A program made the translations under genes and the position numbers. Below the pieces are notes generated by a model that saw nothing but the letters and a program-made list of their open reading frames with translations, was not told the DNA's origin and did not search any database. This document shows, piece by piece, positions 20,092 through 30,577 of a stretch of 64,000 bases of DNA. Source of the stretch: Stemphylium vesicarium (Eukaryota; Ascomycota; Dothideomycetes; Pleosporales; Pleosporaceae); the NCBI GenBank assembly GCA_004380135.1, contig QXCR01000010.1, positions 310,001-374,000 of the forward strand, given 5' to 3'. Every line of letters begins with the position of its first letter. The stretch's first letter is position 1.

Positions 20092-21168
20092 GTTGGTGAA
20101 TGATGGTAAAATTGTTTGTGGTAATACGTTGTTTGGAAACGATAGAAGCTGTTCACAAAACAGAACAATGCGGTTGGGTGAAGTGGAAAATTTGAGGTGC
20201 AAGCGAAGGTGAGAGAAGAACGGTTGAGAGGCGCCAAGAACTATCTCGTGGCAGGCAGTAAGTGATGATGAATGAGGAAAGTGTGACTCGCTCCCAGTGC
20301 GCAAGGGCAGCCATGAACTCTAGCGCCCAGGATGGGCCTACCAATCATGGTGAAGGCGTGTAAGTAGGAGTTTTAATCACTCTTACCCTGCGAGACGATG
20401 AGGTACCCAAAGGTTATACGTTTCACATGTCAATGTAAGCAGAAATGTCTTGCGAACTAGATAGGCTAGCTCATGGCCGATGAATCAAAACTGTGCCCTT
20501 TCAAGGTGAGGGTGGAAAAAAGAGAAAAAATTGGGCGCAAAACAGGGTGCAACAAAAGGTGTAAAGCATTGTTGGTAATAAGAGTGATACAGCCACCAGC
20601 AGTATGAATAACAGTACCCATCAGCTGTAATCTCTCCAGATGATTCCACTTAGAACAACGTACCGCTTCAACTTGCGACGGGAACCGCAGGTTCCAAAAC
20701 TGCATTCGAGAGCTAGATAATTCTAGTAGCATGCGTGTCATAAGTTGGGTGCTTGGCATATGATTCGCTTTCGATCAGCAAACGGCCACGTGCTTGCGGC
20801 CAACATAGGAAAAAAAGCTTCTATGCATGTATGGTCGTCTTAGTAGCTAAAACTGACGATGTAGATGGGTCGTGTCGCAAGGCCTAATCGAATACATGAG
20901 TCTCGGTGGACCAGCCCTGCAGCCCATATCGCGCTAAGCTCGTTCCGCATACCTGGACGTCGAAATATTTCCCTGAGTCACATGGTATCAACGGACTTCC
21001 GGGTCTCACTGCACTTTGGTATATACACGGAGCGTGATGTTGAGCTCTCCAAACGATGCATTTACTAGCACAGACTGGGTCCGAAAAAGATGGAAGCATC
21101 TACCCAGGTACTCTTGTAGGCGACTTCAATTCAACACAGTCCGATCTAGTGTAATCCACCACACAGAC
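20092..21168. other. Intergenic, no gene recognised
   Basis: Upstream region of the 20091 gene and downstream region of the decayed gene at 21169. No RNA gene, repeat or credible coding frame. Confidence 0.45.
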
Positions 21169-22060
21169 CTAATCAACCCTCGGCATCAGATTTCCCGCCT
21201 TATCCTCAAGAATCCCCCACTGCTTTGCTCTATAAACCTTGCACTCATGCGCCGCAGCCTTGACAACCATCTCCAATCCCGGTCCCACATTCGACGGCGC
21301 ACCAACAAGCTCACGCTCCAAGATGGCGTCATCGAGTTTAAATCCCTTCACCTCAAATTAAGGCAGTGTCATTGGCGGCTTCTCCGTAAGCGTTAAAGAC
21401 AACATATTACGGACGTACAGATTGCGCATGTGCGTCGTTACAGCGATGGATCGGATGTTGCGACACTGGCGCATGATGCCCATAAGTCCGTTTGTAGGCG
21501 CATCCGTACAACCCAGGAGGTAAATGCGCTCTAGGTTCGAAAGGGCGTTTTATCGATCCACGAGCGCAGTGTGTGGTCTGTGAGGCTGAGACGAGTGGAT
21601 CGAGCAGGGCTGCCTGCGTAGATTGCACGGAGACCGGTACGGAAGTCTTCGGGTGCCGTTGATAAGCTTTGAAAAACCTCGCTGTGGGGGTTGTTAAATA
21701 TGGATTTGGTTAGCAGTGCATGGAAGAACAAACGTACTCTGTGAGATCGAAATCTTTTCCAAATTCCACCACTTGCACCCCAGCGGCAAGAGCAACATTA
21801 TTCTATTTCTCCGCAGTGCCAATGTACAGCTTTCGATCCGCCTCGTAAGAGGGTAGTTGATACGTCAGTCAGGTATTGGGATACTGTCTCTTCGGCGAAA
21901 AGTCCCAGATCTGAAGTTCGTTCTTCTTTTCCTTGCGCCTTGCATGTGTCCTCTCTCTCTTCTTCGCTCGCTGCGCTAGCTGTGCCTCGGTCAATGGTTT
22001 ATCACCGGATACTTCGATACTGTCAGTAGCCATGACGTCGCTGTCAAAGATATGGTCCAT
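21169..22060 (-). pseudogene. Decayed gene with leucine-rich/F-box-like C-terminal half
   Basis: A minus-strand coding trace begins at 22060 (MDHIFDSDVMATDS) with a Lys/Arg-rich segment. It continues in one frame through a TGA (21869-21871) and a TAG (21803-21805), crosses a well-formed 56-nt intron (21682-21737, donor GTACGT, branch GCTAACC, acceptor CACAG) and stays coding to about 21546. There a one-base frame change after an A run is needed. Coding then resumes as ALSNLERIYLLGC and GIMRQCRNIRSIAVTTHMR, passes a TAA (21358-21360) and ends at 21169. The later part resembles the leucine-rich C-terminal region of fungal F-box-like proteins, on pattern alone. Four lesions in about 900 bp, with an intact intron between them, point to genuine decay. 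Each stop can be explained by one C-to-T change. Confidence 0.6.
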
Positions 22061-23153
22061 TTCTCATCACACCGAGATTTGAAGCTGAGGATGAAGCAAG
22101 TGACGCTAGCTTGTGGAGGTAACTTGTGGAGGTTAGCGCAAAATGTACACCGCAACATTCCTACCAAGGCGTACCTGGGCAGTGTACGGAGGATGGAGTT
22201 CCCAGGTCCGCGAAGAATCTTTTCTATCCTCTTCAGTACCATGGCTGGGATCAGGTTCCCTCCTTGGCATCTCCGTTGTATCCATTTTCTTCATCTCACG
22301 TCTTATTTGTCGAACACTCTCTGAGCTTTTCTCCCTTCTCCTACATAGTTGTCTACACTGCCTACTGCACGGGGATCGCACTCATAGACAAGCTCAGAAT
22401 AATACTCGAAACCCAAAGCTAAGTGATGACGAGAATGACACCTGTGTACACTCTTGCTCCAACCAGGCAAGACCCCACGGCCAACTGACCCTCTCCAACA
22501 TGATTGGCCGACACTTCAGCCTCAAAATCACATGACCAGCCTTTCCTACACACGCAGGTACCCATCCAACGATCATCCCTCCAACCCCACCGCCGCCTCA
22601 TCTAGACCCTTTTCCGCACTGCGGCTCTGTAATGGTGGCGGTGGCAAACGAGTCTTCTAGCCGAGGCCCGGGCGGCCTACGACGGTGACGGCGACGACGA
22701 TCAACCAAGATGTCGTGCTGCGGACGGGGAATTGGTACCTGATCATCATTCAGGGACTGGCATGGGAAAGAAAAAAAAGCCCCCAGGCGCAACAAGGAAG
22801 AAGCCGTCGGAAGAAAGTGCGAGCGTATTGTTGCGACGGCTGAAAAAATGGAATAGAACGGGATGGTATGGGATGGCATACTAGGGTTGATGGTCCCGTG
22901 ATAGTTGGTGTGTCTAATGTGTGGTTCTTGATGTTTGGTACTCACGGTTTCAGTTCCCTTGGACGTAGGATGTGAAGGGGTCTAGACGGCGGTGTGTCAT
23001 GACGTCATCGGGTACCATTTACGCTTTGCTTCCCCCTTCCGCTAGGACTAACTACATCAATGCGACCCCTTTTTTCCCTATTGGTTATACGGAGAGCTTT
23101 TTTGTAGCATTCAATGGTACAAAATCCATGTTAGAACGGGATAGATGATTACA
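22061..23153. other. Intergenic, about 1.1 kb
   Basis: Between the decayed minus-strand gene and the metallophosphoesterase gene. Several overlapping open frames on both strands have no coding character or good start. The last few hundred bases should be the promoter of the gene at 23154. Confidence 0.45.
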
Positions 23154-24527
23154 ATGTCCGCCGCCAGCGCCGCCGTCTCAGCACGGCCGACGCGCAAAAC
23201 GCGCATAGTATGCATATCCGACACGCACAACCAGACGCCCAAGCTACCCCGGGGCGATGTACTCATCCACGCGGGCGACTTGACGAACCAAGGAAGTTAC
23301 AGTGAGCTAAAGAAGGCGGTGGAGTGGATATCGCGACAAGACTTCCAGGCCAAGATTGTGATTGCAGGTAATATTCTTTTACTCTTCTGATCCCTGCTTA
23401 CAGCGAGAGGGAATGTAGGAATTATAGTGGGGGCTGATAGGTTATGTCTCTTTTGGTCAGGGAATCACGACATCACTCTCGACGAGCCTTTTTTCAGCAA
23501 GAACCAGGGGTCGTGGAAGTGGCCTAGCGATCAGGACTCCACAGCTTGCAGGAGGCTGTTGGTGGAGTCCGAGTCGATTACTTACCTTGAGAATACCGCG
23601 GCTACGGTACGACTTGAAGGACCGAGAGCATGGATCACGGTGTTCGGTAGTCCATGTACGCCTAGGCTTACGCAAGCGAACTGGGCTTTCCAGTACACAC
23701 CGGAAGGGGCGGAGGAGGTGTGGGATAGGATTCCTTCAGGGACTGATATTGTAGTGACTCATACACCACCCAAGGGGCACTGCGATTGGGCAGCAAAAGA
23801 TTTGAAAGACGAGAGAGAAGGATGCCCAGCACTGCTACGGAGGCTTGGGGAAATCAGACCCAAATTGAGTATCTGTGGACATATCCACAGTGGACGAGGG
23901 GTCCAGACGCTACAATGGACAAAGAAGACGTCTCCATTACACCAAGCCACAGACAGCAATGTTGGTAGCCTAGTGGAAAGTGTGGATTTCTGGAACGACC
24001 CAGGGATTTCCAACAAGAAACTTTCCTTGGTTGATCTGACGATCAGGTCGAGATCACTCAGAGCAGGGCGTGGTTTGGGCGGCCATGCAAGCTTGACACG
24101 TCAAAGTGTGCCTGACTCGCTGCAAGGCCGCATTAGAGGCCAGCCTGATGCGTCTCTTATGCAGGATGAGACATGGCATCAGCCCCCATCCGGTGATGAG
24201 AACCTTAACCCGACATCGAGCCTCACTGATGGTGCCCTGGAAAACAATGAGGCGTTGTGGAGAGGAGGGGCTGAAGATCAAGTTCTGAGTAATGTCGGAC
24301 ATGGATGTCCTTACGAGGCTACGCAGGGTGTTGAGGAAGACTGGAGGGGTATGCCTTGTGTCGGCACGGAAGTGGCGCGTATCGAGAGGACAACAGTGGT
24401 CAACGCAGCGTATCTGGGCCCAAGAATTGCTGGCAAGACGGTTGGGTACAACAAACCGATCGTGGTCGACGTTGAACTCCCTGTATGGGGCTCTCGCGAC
24501 GATGGTGAGGTGGCTGATGTGGGATGA
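23154..24527 (+). CDS. Calcineurin-like metallophosphoesterase with long C-terminal extension
   Basis: Two exons, 23154-23367 and 23461-24527. The 93-nt intron (GTAATA donor, GTCAG acceptor) splits the Gly codon of the GNHD motif. The product has 426 residues. Metallophosphoesterase signatures appear in order: SDTH at 22-25 (D-x-H), GDLT at 41-44, GNHD at 72-75, a late VVTHTPPKGHCD and CGHIHSGRG. These supply the two-metal site. The motif set resembles the small MPPED/UPF0046-type group acting on phosphomonoesters or phosphodiesters; the substrate is not visible. About 200 residues after the last motif are polar and low in predicted structure, beyond what the core needs. The start at 23154 is preferred over one three codons earlier because its context (ACAATGTCC) is better. 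No signal peptide, so probably cytosolic. Confidence 0.85.
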
Positions 24528-26472
24528 CATGTGGAATGCAGCGTACCTGTCTAATATGATCTCATGTTGCTGGCCAGCAACCGTTCTCGCTGCTGGCAGC
24601 TACATCATACTACTTGAAGGTCAATACAACACACGATGCTCCCTCACTTGTCTCGGTCAATCGTGGAGGACCACGTAGGAGGACCTGGCTCGACGGCTTC
24701 AGTTGGGCATGGCACTATTGGGTGTGACATGCAGAAGTGCCCCGCCTCACCCCGCATAAGCGTATCTTATCGTCCAACCACGCAACGGGCTAACGTCTGC
24801 CAGTTCGGGACGGATCGAGTGTGAACAAATCTCACATGGCATGGGACGAAAAACTGTCTGCCTGGCGACGCAACCGCCGTGCCCTGACCCGAGTTGTGAC
24901 GAGGCACAGGGATGGCCCTCGACTCGGACAGCGACGGTGCGGAGGATGTGCAGTCATTCGTTCCCCGGCTGGTGACTGTTTTGCGATAGAGTTGCGCTTC
25001 CACACTGTCTCGGAAGGTTTGGCAGAAGGGAGGCTCGGTTGGATGTCGAATGTGACAGGACACGGCCCCTTCGCGTTAGTTGCTATGTGGTTGAATTGTG
25101 ACCAGACAAGCGGCGTGGATTCGTCATGTCTTGCAAATGTCTTTTGTGGAGCCTGGTGAGCATTTTGCGATTGGTGCATCGGCGTGGTCACATCGTGCTT
25201 GCTGCTTCTGCTTCGCTTCCCTGGGCTTCTGTGTCATGCCGGCTGTACGGGATAATCCTATCAAAGGCGGTCCGCAAGCACATCTCAAACGACCATGTGG
25301 GCGCAGCTGGGCTTGATTGGATCGAGTGTTTCGTAGCCGCTGTGGCCGACGAGGAGACGTGTGGGCTGGTCATGTGAAGCGGCGGCGGCTTGCGCGATGC
25401 GAGAGTGAGACGGGGCCTGCGGAACGTGTGGTCTAGGTCGAAAATGCGGCCATTGCACGCGGCGCTGTGACGGTGTTCAGCTGGTGGACAGGCTCGGCAG
25501 TAGGGCGCTGATGAAGCTCAGCGTGCAGAGGAAAAATAGACAAGCCGCAAGCGCAGCCCATCCGCCAGCATCACCAGGGGGTTCCCAGGACGAGGGTAGG
25601 CATTCGAGCCTTGTGCAGCGACCCTGATATAGTAAACTGCAGCCCCCGAGGCATGCGGGCTGACTGTCGTTGAATCAATTCCCGTGGTGCAACACCCTTT
25701 GAGTCTTTGAGCCCACCCTATTCCTTTCCCCCCTTTCGATTCCCCTTCGATTCCCCTAATTTTCGCGCCTACGCAGTGTGATCCCGACCATCGCGAGCCA
25801 ATTTTTTTGTTGGCATATTGGCATCACTGAAGCGGTGACGTCGCAGCGCCCACACCGCAAGTCCACTCAAGTAGAACATCGCTGCCGGGCAACCAGGCAC
25901 GAAGCAGCGAATCGAGCACGCGAAGAACAAAACCATATCCACACAGCCTCACTCTCGTGCTTGCAGCTATCCGGCCGGCGACTTACAATTCCTTTGTCAC
26001 GCTTGTTTGATTCGGCTTTTCTTGTTCGCCACGACCGTCGCCTTCTCCAGTCTTCGATCTGCGAGTCTGTGTTCCCGGCGAGCTCCACTGTTCCTTAGGT
26101 CAGCGCCCATCTAACCAGCCATCCTCGTCACCCCATACCAGGAACACCCGTCGTCCGCCGTCCGCTCTCACCACCCGGCACACACTGCACCCGACTCTCC
26201 TTAAGGGCATCAACATCGAGCGCCCGTCGGTCGTCCATCTATCGCTACCTGCCTGTGTGCCATACAAGCCACGGCCGCCCAATTCCGCCACAGTCCTAGA
26301 CTCGCGTGCCCAACCATTGACAGCTTTGACTGCATCTGCCGCATGTGCCAGCTTTGAGTCGTTCAAAGTCAAACCTGTCGCACTATAAAGAACACGCGAA
26401 ACCCCACAACACGCCCAACTAGCACTCCCCTCCCCCACATACACATACACATACCACACGCCTTCCATCGCC
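24528..26472. other. Intergenic, 1.9 kb, promoter side of the J-domain gene
   Basis: No credible gene on either strand. The last 800 bp become C-rich and pyrimidine-rich, with a doubled cgattcccctt word near 25735-25757, consistent with the promoter and long leader of the J-domain gene starting at 26473. Confidence 0.5.
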
Positions 26473-28218
26473 ATGGACCTGGATCCCACTCCCGATCACT
26501 ACAAGGCCCTGGGCGTCGACAAGTCCGCCGACGCCGCGACTATCAAGGCCACCTACCGCAAATTGGTGCTCAAGTGCCATCCCGACAAGGTCACGGATCC
26601 TGCACTGAAGGAGCAGAAGCAGGACGAGTTCCACCGCATTCAGCAAGCCTACGAATGTCTCGCCGACGACGATAAGAGGTCCCACTACGACTCTCTTCTT
26701 ACGCTTGAGAAGCTCCGCAAAGAGAAGGCTGCGAGACAAGCTGCCGCGCCCCGCGACAAGACCGCTCGATTCGACGTCCCCACGTCCGGTGGTTCTACCT
26801 TCACTGCCACCGGCCCTACGCGATATTCGACAGAGTCTCGCGTGCCCTCGCGCGACGACGACCGCTACCACGACCGCGGACGTGCCCATTACCACACCTA
26901 CCAACCCAAGCCTACCGCAACACCGCGATCTAGCCGCGAAAAAGAGTCTTCAAAAAGCAGTCGGTCTGCCAAGGATGACCGGACGCGATCAGATCGCGAG
27001 AAGACGCGCGCCAAGGAGTCCCGCAGCGACCGCAAGTTCACGTCTGTCGAGAGCGAGTCATCGTCTGACGAGAAGGCGCGCTATGAGTCAGGCTACAAGA
27101 TTCGCACTGAGGAGGATGCCCGTCGCAAGGCAGCCGAAGAACGTCGATCTTACGACGACCCCCGATATGCCATCCCCACGCAACGCAAGATGAGCGTTCA
27201 AGCCGAGGAAGCCCTTCGCTACCAGCACAAGTCGCGCGCCCAGGTGGAAGAAGAGATGTCGTCTCGTCCTTCGCCAGCTAGGGCTCCTTCGCGCGATTAT
27301 TACACCGCCGAACCTCGACCTTCCCGTCGCGAGTCTTCTCGCCCGGAGCCTGTTCGCAGGTCATCTGCCAGGCCCGGCAAGGAACGACCGTCAGTGTCTC
27401 GCCGCGACACTGATCGAACCGATCGTGGCATGCCCGAGGTTGTAGAGTGGGCTGAAGAGAGGCGCACCGAGGAGAGGCGTCCCCCAATGTTCAAGCACTC
27501 TACATCATCGCCGATTGACCTCGGACGCTCAGTGCCGCAACGTTCCTACACTGAAAAACTGCCGCGACATGTTGACAGCTCCGCACCGGCACCGCCTATT
27601 TTCCAACGCTCATCGACCATGCCATCAGTCCCCCACACCTCGTCCTCGCGTAGGAAAGAGTCAACGGCACGACCGTCAGGTCTCCGCGAAACCATGACGC
27701 CTGAACAGTACACCACTACCGAGAGAGACGCTTTCCCCACTGTTCCGCCACCGCAACAAACTACACCAGGCAGCACCAAAAAGACCTACTACTACCCCGC
27801 CCCTGGAAGTGGCGGAGTTTCTGTGCGCCCAGATGAAATCCCACCTGCCGCTCGCCACGTTCCACGTGAAGCAACTCGCCACCACCGCTCTCCATCGCCG
27901 ATTGGCAAACCCCCGATTGGCGCTAACCGCCCCACGGAGCCCATAACTCCGTACAAGAACACTACACGACCATCAATGAGTAGCCGTACAGACTCGTATC
28001 GCACCGTCTCGCCTGTCCGTGCTTCGGAGGATCGTGGACGCACTGCAAGGCCCCCAATCTACAGAGAAACAAGCCGTCAATCGAGTTACGATCCCACCGA
28101 CGTACAGTTCAGCCGTAGATACGGCCCAGAAGACGTCCGATGGGCACCCAGGTCTGGCGATGCTGATCGGGGCTTCTCAAAGCCTACCCTGGGAAGGACT
28201 GCGACGTACGCCTACTAG
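26473..28218 (+). CDS. J-domain (DnaJ/Hsp40) protein with long RS-rich disordered tail
   Basis: Single-exon gene of 581 residues; the ATG at 26473 lies in a GCCATGG context. Residues 8-75 form a J domain: DHYKALGV, helix II, the HPD motif at 36-38 that stimulates Hsp70 ATPase, and the FHRIQQAYECLADDDKR helix. There is no Gly/Phe segment, zinc finger or substrate-binding C-terminal domain, so it is a class III (type C) J-protein. The remaining 500 residues are highly charged and disordered, rich in Ser, Arg, Asp, Pro and Tyr with many SR/RS pairs. That composition suggests RNA-related or nuclear condensate partners (inference). The probable role is targeting Hsp70 to a specific client. Conserved fungal proteins of this layout exist, but I cannot name the orthologue. 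Confidence 0.85.
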   Translation: MDLDPTPDHYKALGVDKSADAATIKATYRKLVLKCHPDKVTDPALKEQKQDEFHRIQQAYECLADDDKRSHYDSLLTLEKLRKEKAARQAAAPRDKTARFDVPTSGGSTFTATGPTRYSTESRVPSRDDDRYHDRGRAHYHTYQPKPTATPRSSREKESSKSSRSAKDDRTRSDREKTRAKESRSDRKFTSVESESSSDEKARYESGYKIRTEEDARRKAAEERRSYDDPRYAIPTQRKMSVQAEEALRYQHKSRAQVEEEMSSRPSPARAPSRDYYTAEPRPSRRESSRPEPVRRSSARPGKERPSVSRRDTDRTDRGMPEVVEWAEERRTEERRPPMFKHSTSSPIDLGRSVPQRSYTEKLPRHVDSSAPAPPIFQRSSTMPSVPHTSSSRRKESTARPSGLRETMTPEQYTTTERDAFPTVPPPQQTTPGSTKKTYYYPAPGSGGVSVRPDEIPPAARHVPREATRHHRSPSPIGKPPIGANRPTEPITPYKNTTRPSMSSRTDSYRTVSPVRASEDRGRTARPPIYRETSRQSSYDPTDVQFSRRYGPEDVRWAPRSGDADRGFSKPTLGRTATYAY

Positions 28219-30577
28219 TACACCCACATCCTAGAGACGTACCGCAGAGTCGAACACTCGACCCATGCTGAGCGTGAACGAGTGACCATTTTGACGAGCG
28301 AGAAGAACATCACCATCACATATAAATGTATATAGGCAATTCAGATTTGCCACAGGATACCCACGCCCGGCTCTATCGGCTCAATACCGGGTTTTTGCTT
28401 TACATTTCTTAGGCGTTTTTGGCTGTCTATTGCTTGCTTGCTTGTTTGTTTGTTTGTTTTCTCTTGGGAGGAAGGTCGATTTGATTTACATCTCTGGCGT
28501 ATCTTATACGACGACACACGCAAGCGCTGCGTTCGTCAAGCGGCCACCCACCCACTCCATCTATAGGTATAATTCTTACTATTTTTACTCCTGTCGAGGT
28601 CGTTGTTGTACGCATTTATGTCTCTTGTGTCTATTCTTGATGCTGGTGAAATGCTTCAAGACGAATGTTATGTTCTCCTCTCGTTGTTCACCTGCGTATC
28701 AGGATATCTTTCTGCTTCTGATCTTCTCACTCCCTTCGTGCACGCATAGGTTGGCCACATTCAGGAAACCTGCACTTTCGCTTCTCTGTATCGCCGCTTT
28801 TACGACTCTCGCTTTTAACTCGGAGATTCTACGATTATCATTATTTTCGCTCGCTACATGTACCTTTGCCCTCGTATCAATTTACTGTTTACTCTCATAT
28901 GCCCAATCAAGTCCCTATAACCCTTTTTTCCACGATTAGAATTTAGGAATCAGGCATCTATGTAGTATTTCTTTCCCATCCTAAAATCAGGTCCTACAGC
29001 CCAATTGAATCAAAACACCAACATTGATATACACACTTTGTCACGTCCCTATACCTCATGACTATCCAATCCCTATTCCTATTCCTTTCTATCACCCTTC
29101 TCCTGCTCCTCCTCCCCTCCTACTCTCCTACTCTCCTACCCCTTACCTAAAAACATCCGCAGCTAACACCTTCTACTGTCTACTTGAACGCCTTAGCCCC
29201 CTACCCCCTTCATACTTTTACGCAGAGAAAAGTACGCCTGTACGTAAGATGTACGTAAGCCTTTAATCATGGCTTATCAAGACATGTATGCATATACGCT
29301 TACCTTAGCAAGGATTCGGTGTAAGCGATCCCTCTCTCTTCGCTTGGACCTACCCGTCTAAGGCAGTGTTTACCGTTTGCGTGTGTATTATACGAGGCTG
29401 AGAGATGCGGGTGAGGTAAGCCGGGAGGCTGATATAAACTCTAGCAGAAAGTCAAAGAGGTACCTATGTAGGTATGTAATGTGACTAAGAAGCAACGTGA
29501 TCGTTCAGATATGCGACGAGTGATGAGTATGTATTTTTCCATTCATTTACATAACCACCCCACCTCCCTTGGCTTTCTTTACTACTAAACAACCTTAGAC
29601 GACGAGCCCAGGGTGAGAAAAGGGGAAGGAATTAAGTAGGCGAGGGAGGCAAGGTGTGGCATAAGAAAGAAGAAGCCAAGGAAAAAGGTATCCGATTATA
29701 CACACACATGCGCACACACATACGGAGGATGGATCCAAATCGAGCTTTTTTCGCCCTTTCTTTCCATCTTTGGTTTCGCGAAGAGAAAGAGAAAGAGAGA
29801 AAGAGAGAAAGAAAAGGAACTCCCCAGTGATAAAAAACGCCTAGATCCGTTGGCTGAGCTTGCCGAGCAGGAACAAAACAAGCAAAAAGAGAAAGGACAA
29901 AAGGAAAAACACCCCCCAAGGCACAGTTCCAAGCGATATTGGTGTGCCCTTCTGTTAGATGACAGCGCATTGCATGGCTCGTAACATCCATACTGAGTGT
30001 AAGGGTATGAGGTATAAGATATAGATATACAAGGACAGCGAGTGTAGTAATGGTTTGTTTGACGGGAGAGAGATGTAGTGACAAAGGAGTGTGATGTTGT
30101 GGAGGGATGGCGGAACTAGGGTACTAGAAACTAGGACATTACTATGCGTAACTCAACGCGCATTAGCCTCCACAAGGCGAATGTAGGAAGCCGTGCGATA
30201 TACCGACTTTACAAGAAAGGAAATGTTGACCCAAGGAAATGCTGACCAAAAAAAGGAAATAGAGGTCGGCGCTGGTCTTGACGGCCTGCGAGGGGCCGAT
30301 GGTGGCAGCAAAACGTCTCGTAACCGTTGTCAAGTGCCAGAGCGGGTCAAGGCGAGGTGCGACCGTCAGCAGGCTAAACACTCAGTGCTGTTGGTGGCGT
30401 TGCAGTCTCTGGGCAAAGGACGATCCTTCGGAGAGACGTCGCGTAATCTCCGACCTGGTGGCCGAGTAGCGAAGCCTTGAACGCCCGAGATATTCTCCAA
30501 ACAGCCCTAGCGGGCAGATGGACCGTGGGCCACTGTGCAAATGCGGATTTCGGCTTTTGGAATGACTGCGCTATTTC
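28219..30577. other. Intergenic between convergent genes, 2.4 kb
   Basis: Holds the 3' UTRs of the J-domain gene and of the minus-strand phosphatase gene. A (TTGC/TTGT)n tetranucleotide run lies at 28431-28459, a purine GAAA/GAGA tract at about 29778-29818, and short CA repeats near 29699-29722. Open frames here follow these low-complexity runs and are not supported as genes. Confidence 0.5.

Noticed and set aside
29632..30084. 150-residue minus-strand frame downstream of the phosphatase gene
   Set aside because: It is rich in Phe, Leu and Ser because it translates purine tracts and CA repeats of the 3' flanking DNA.
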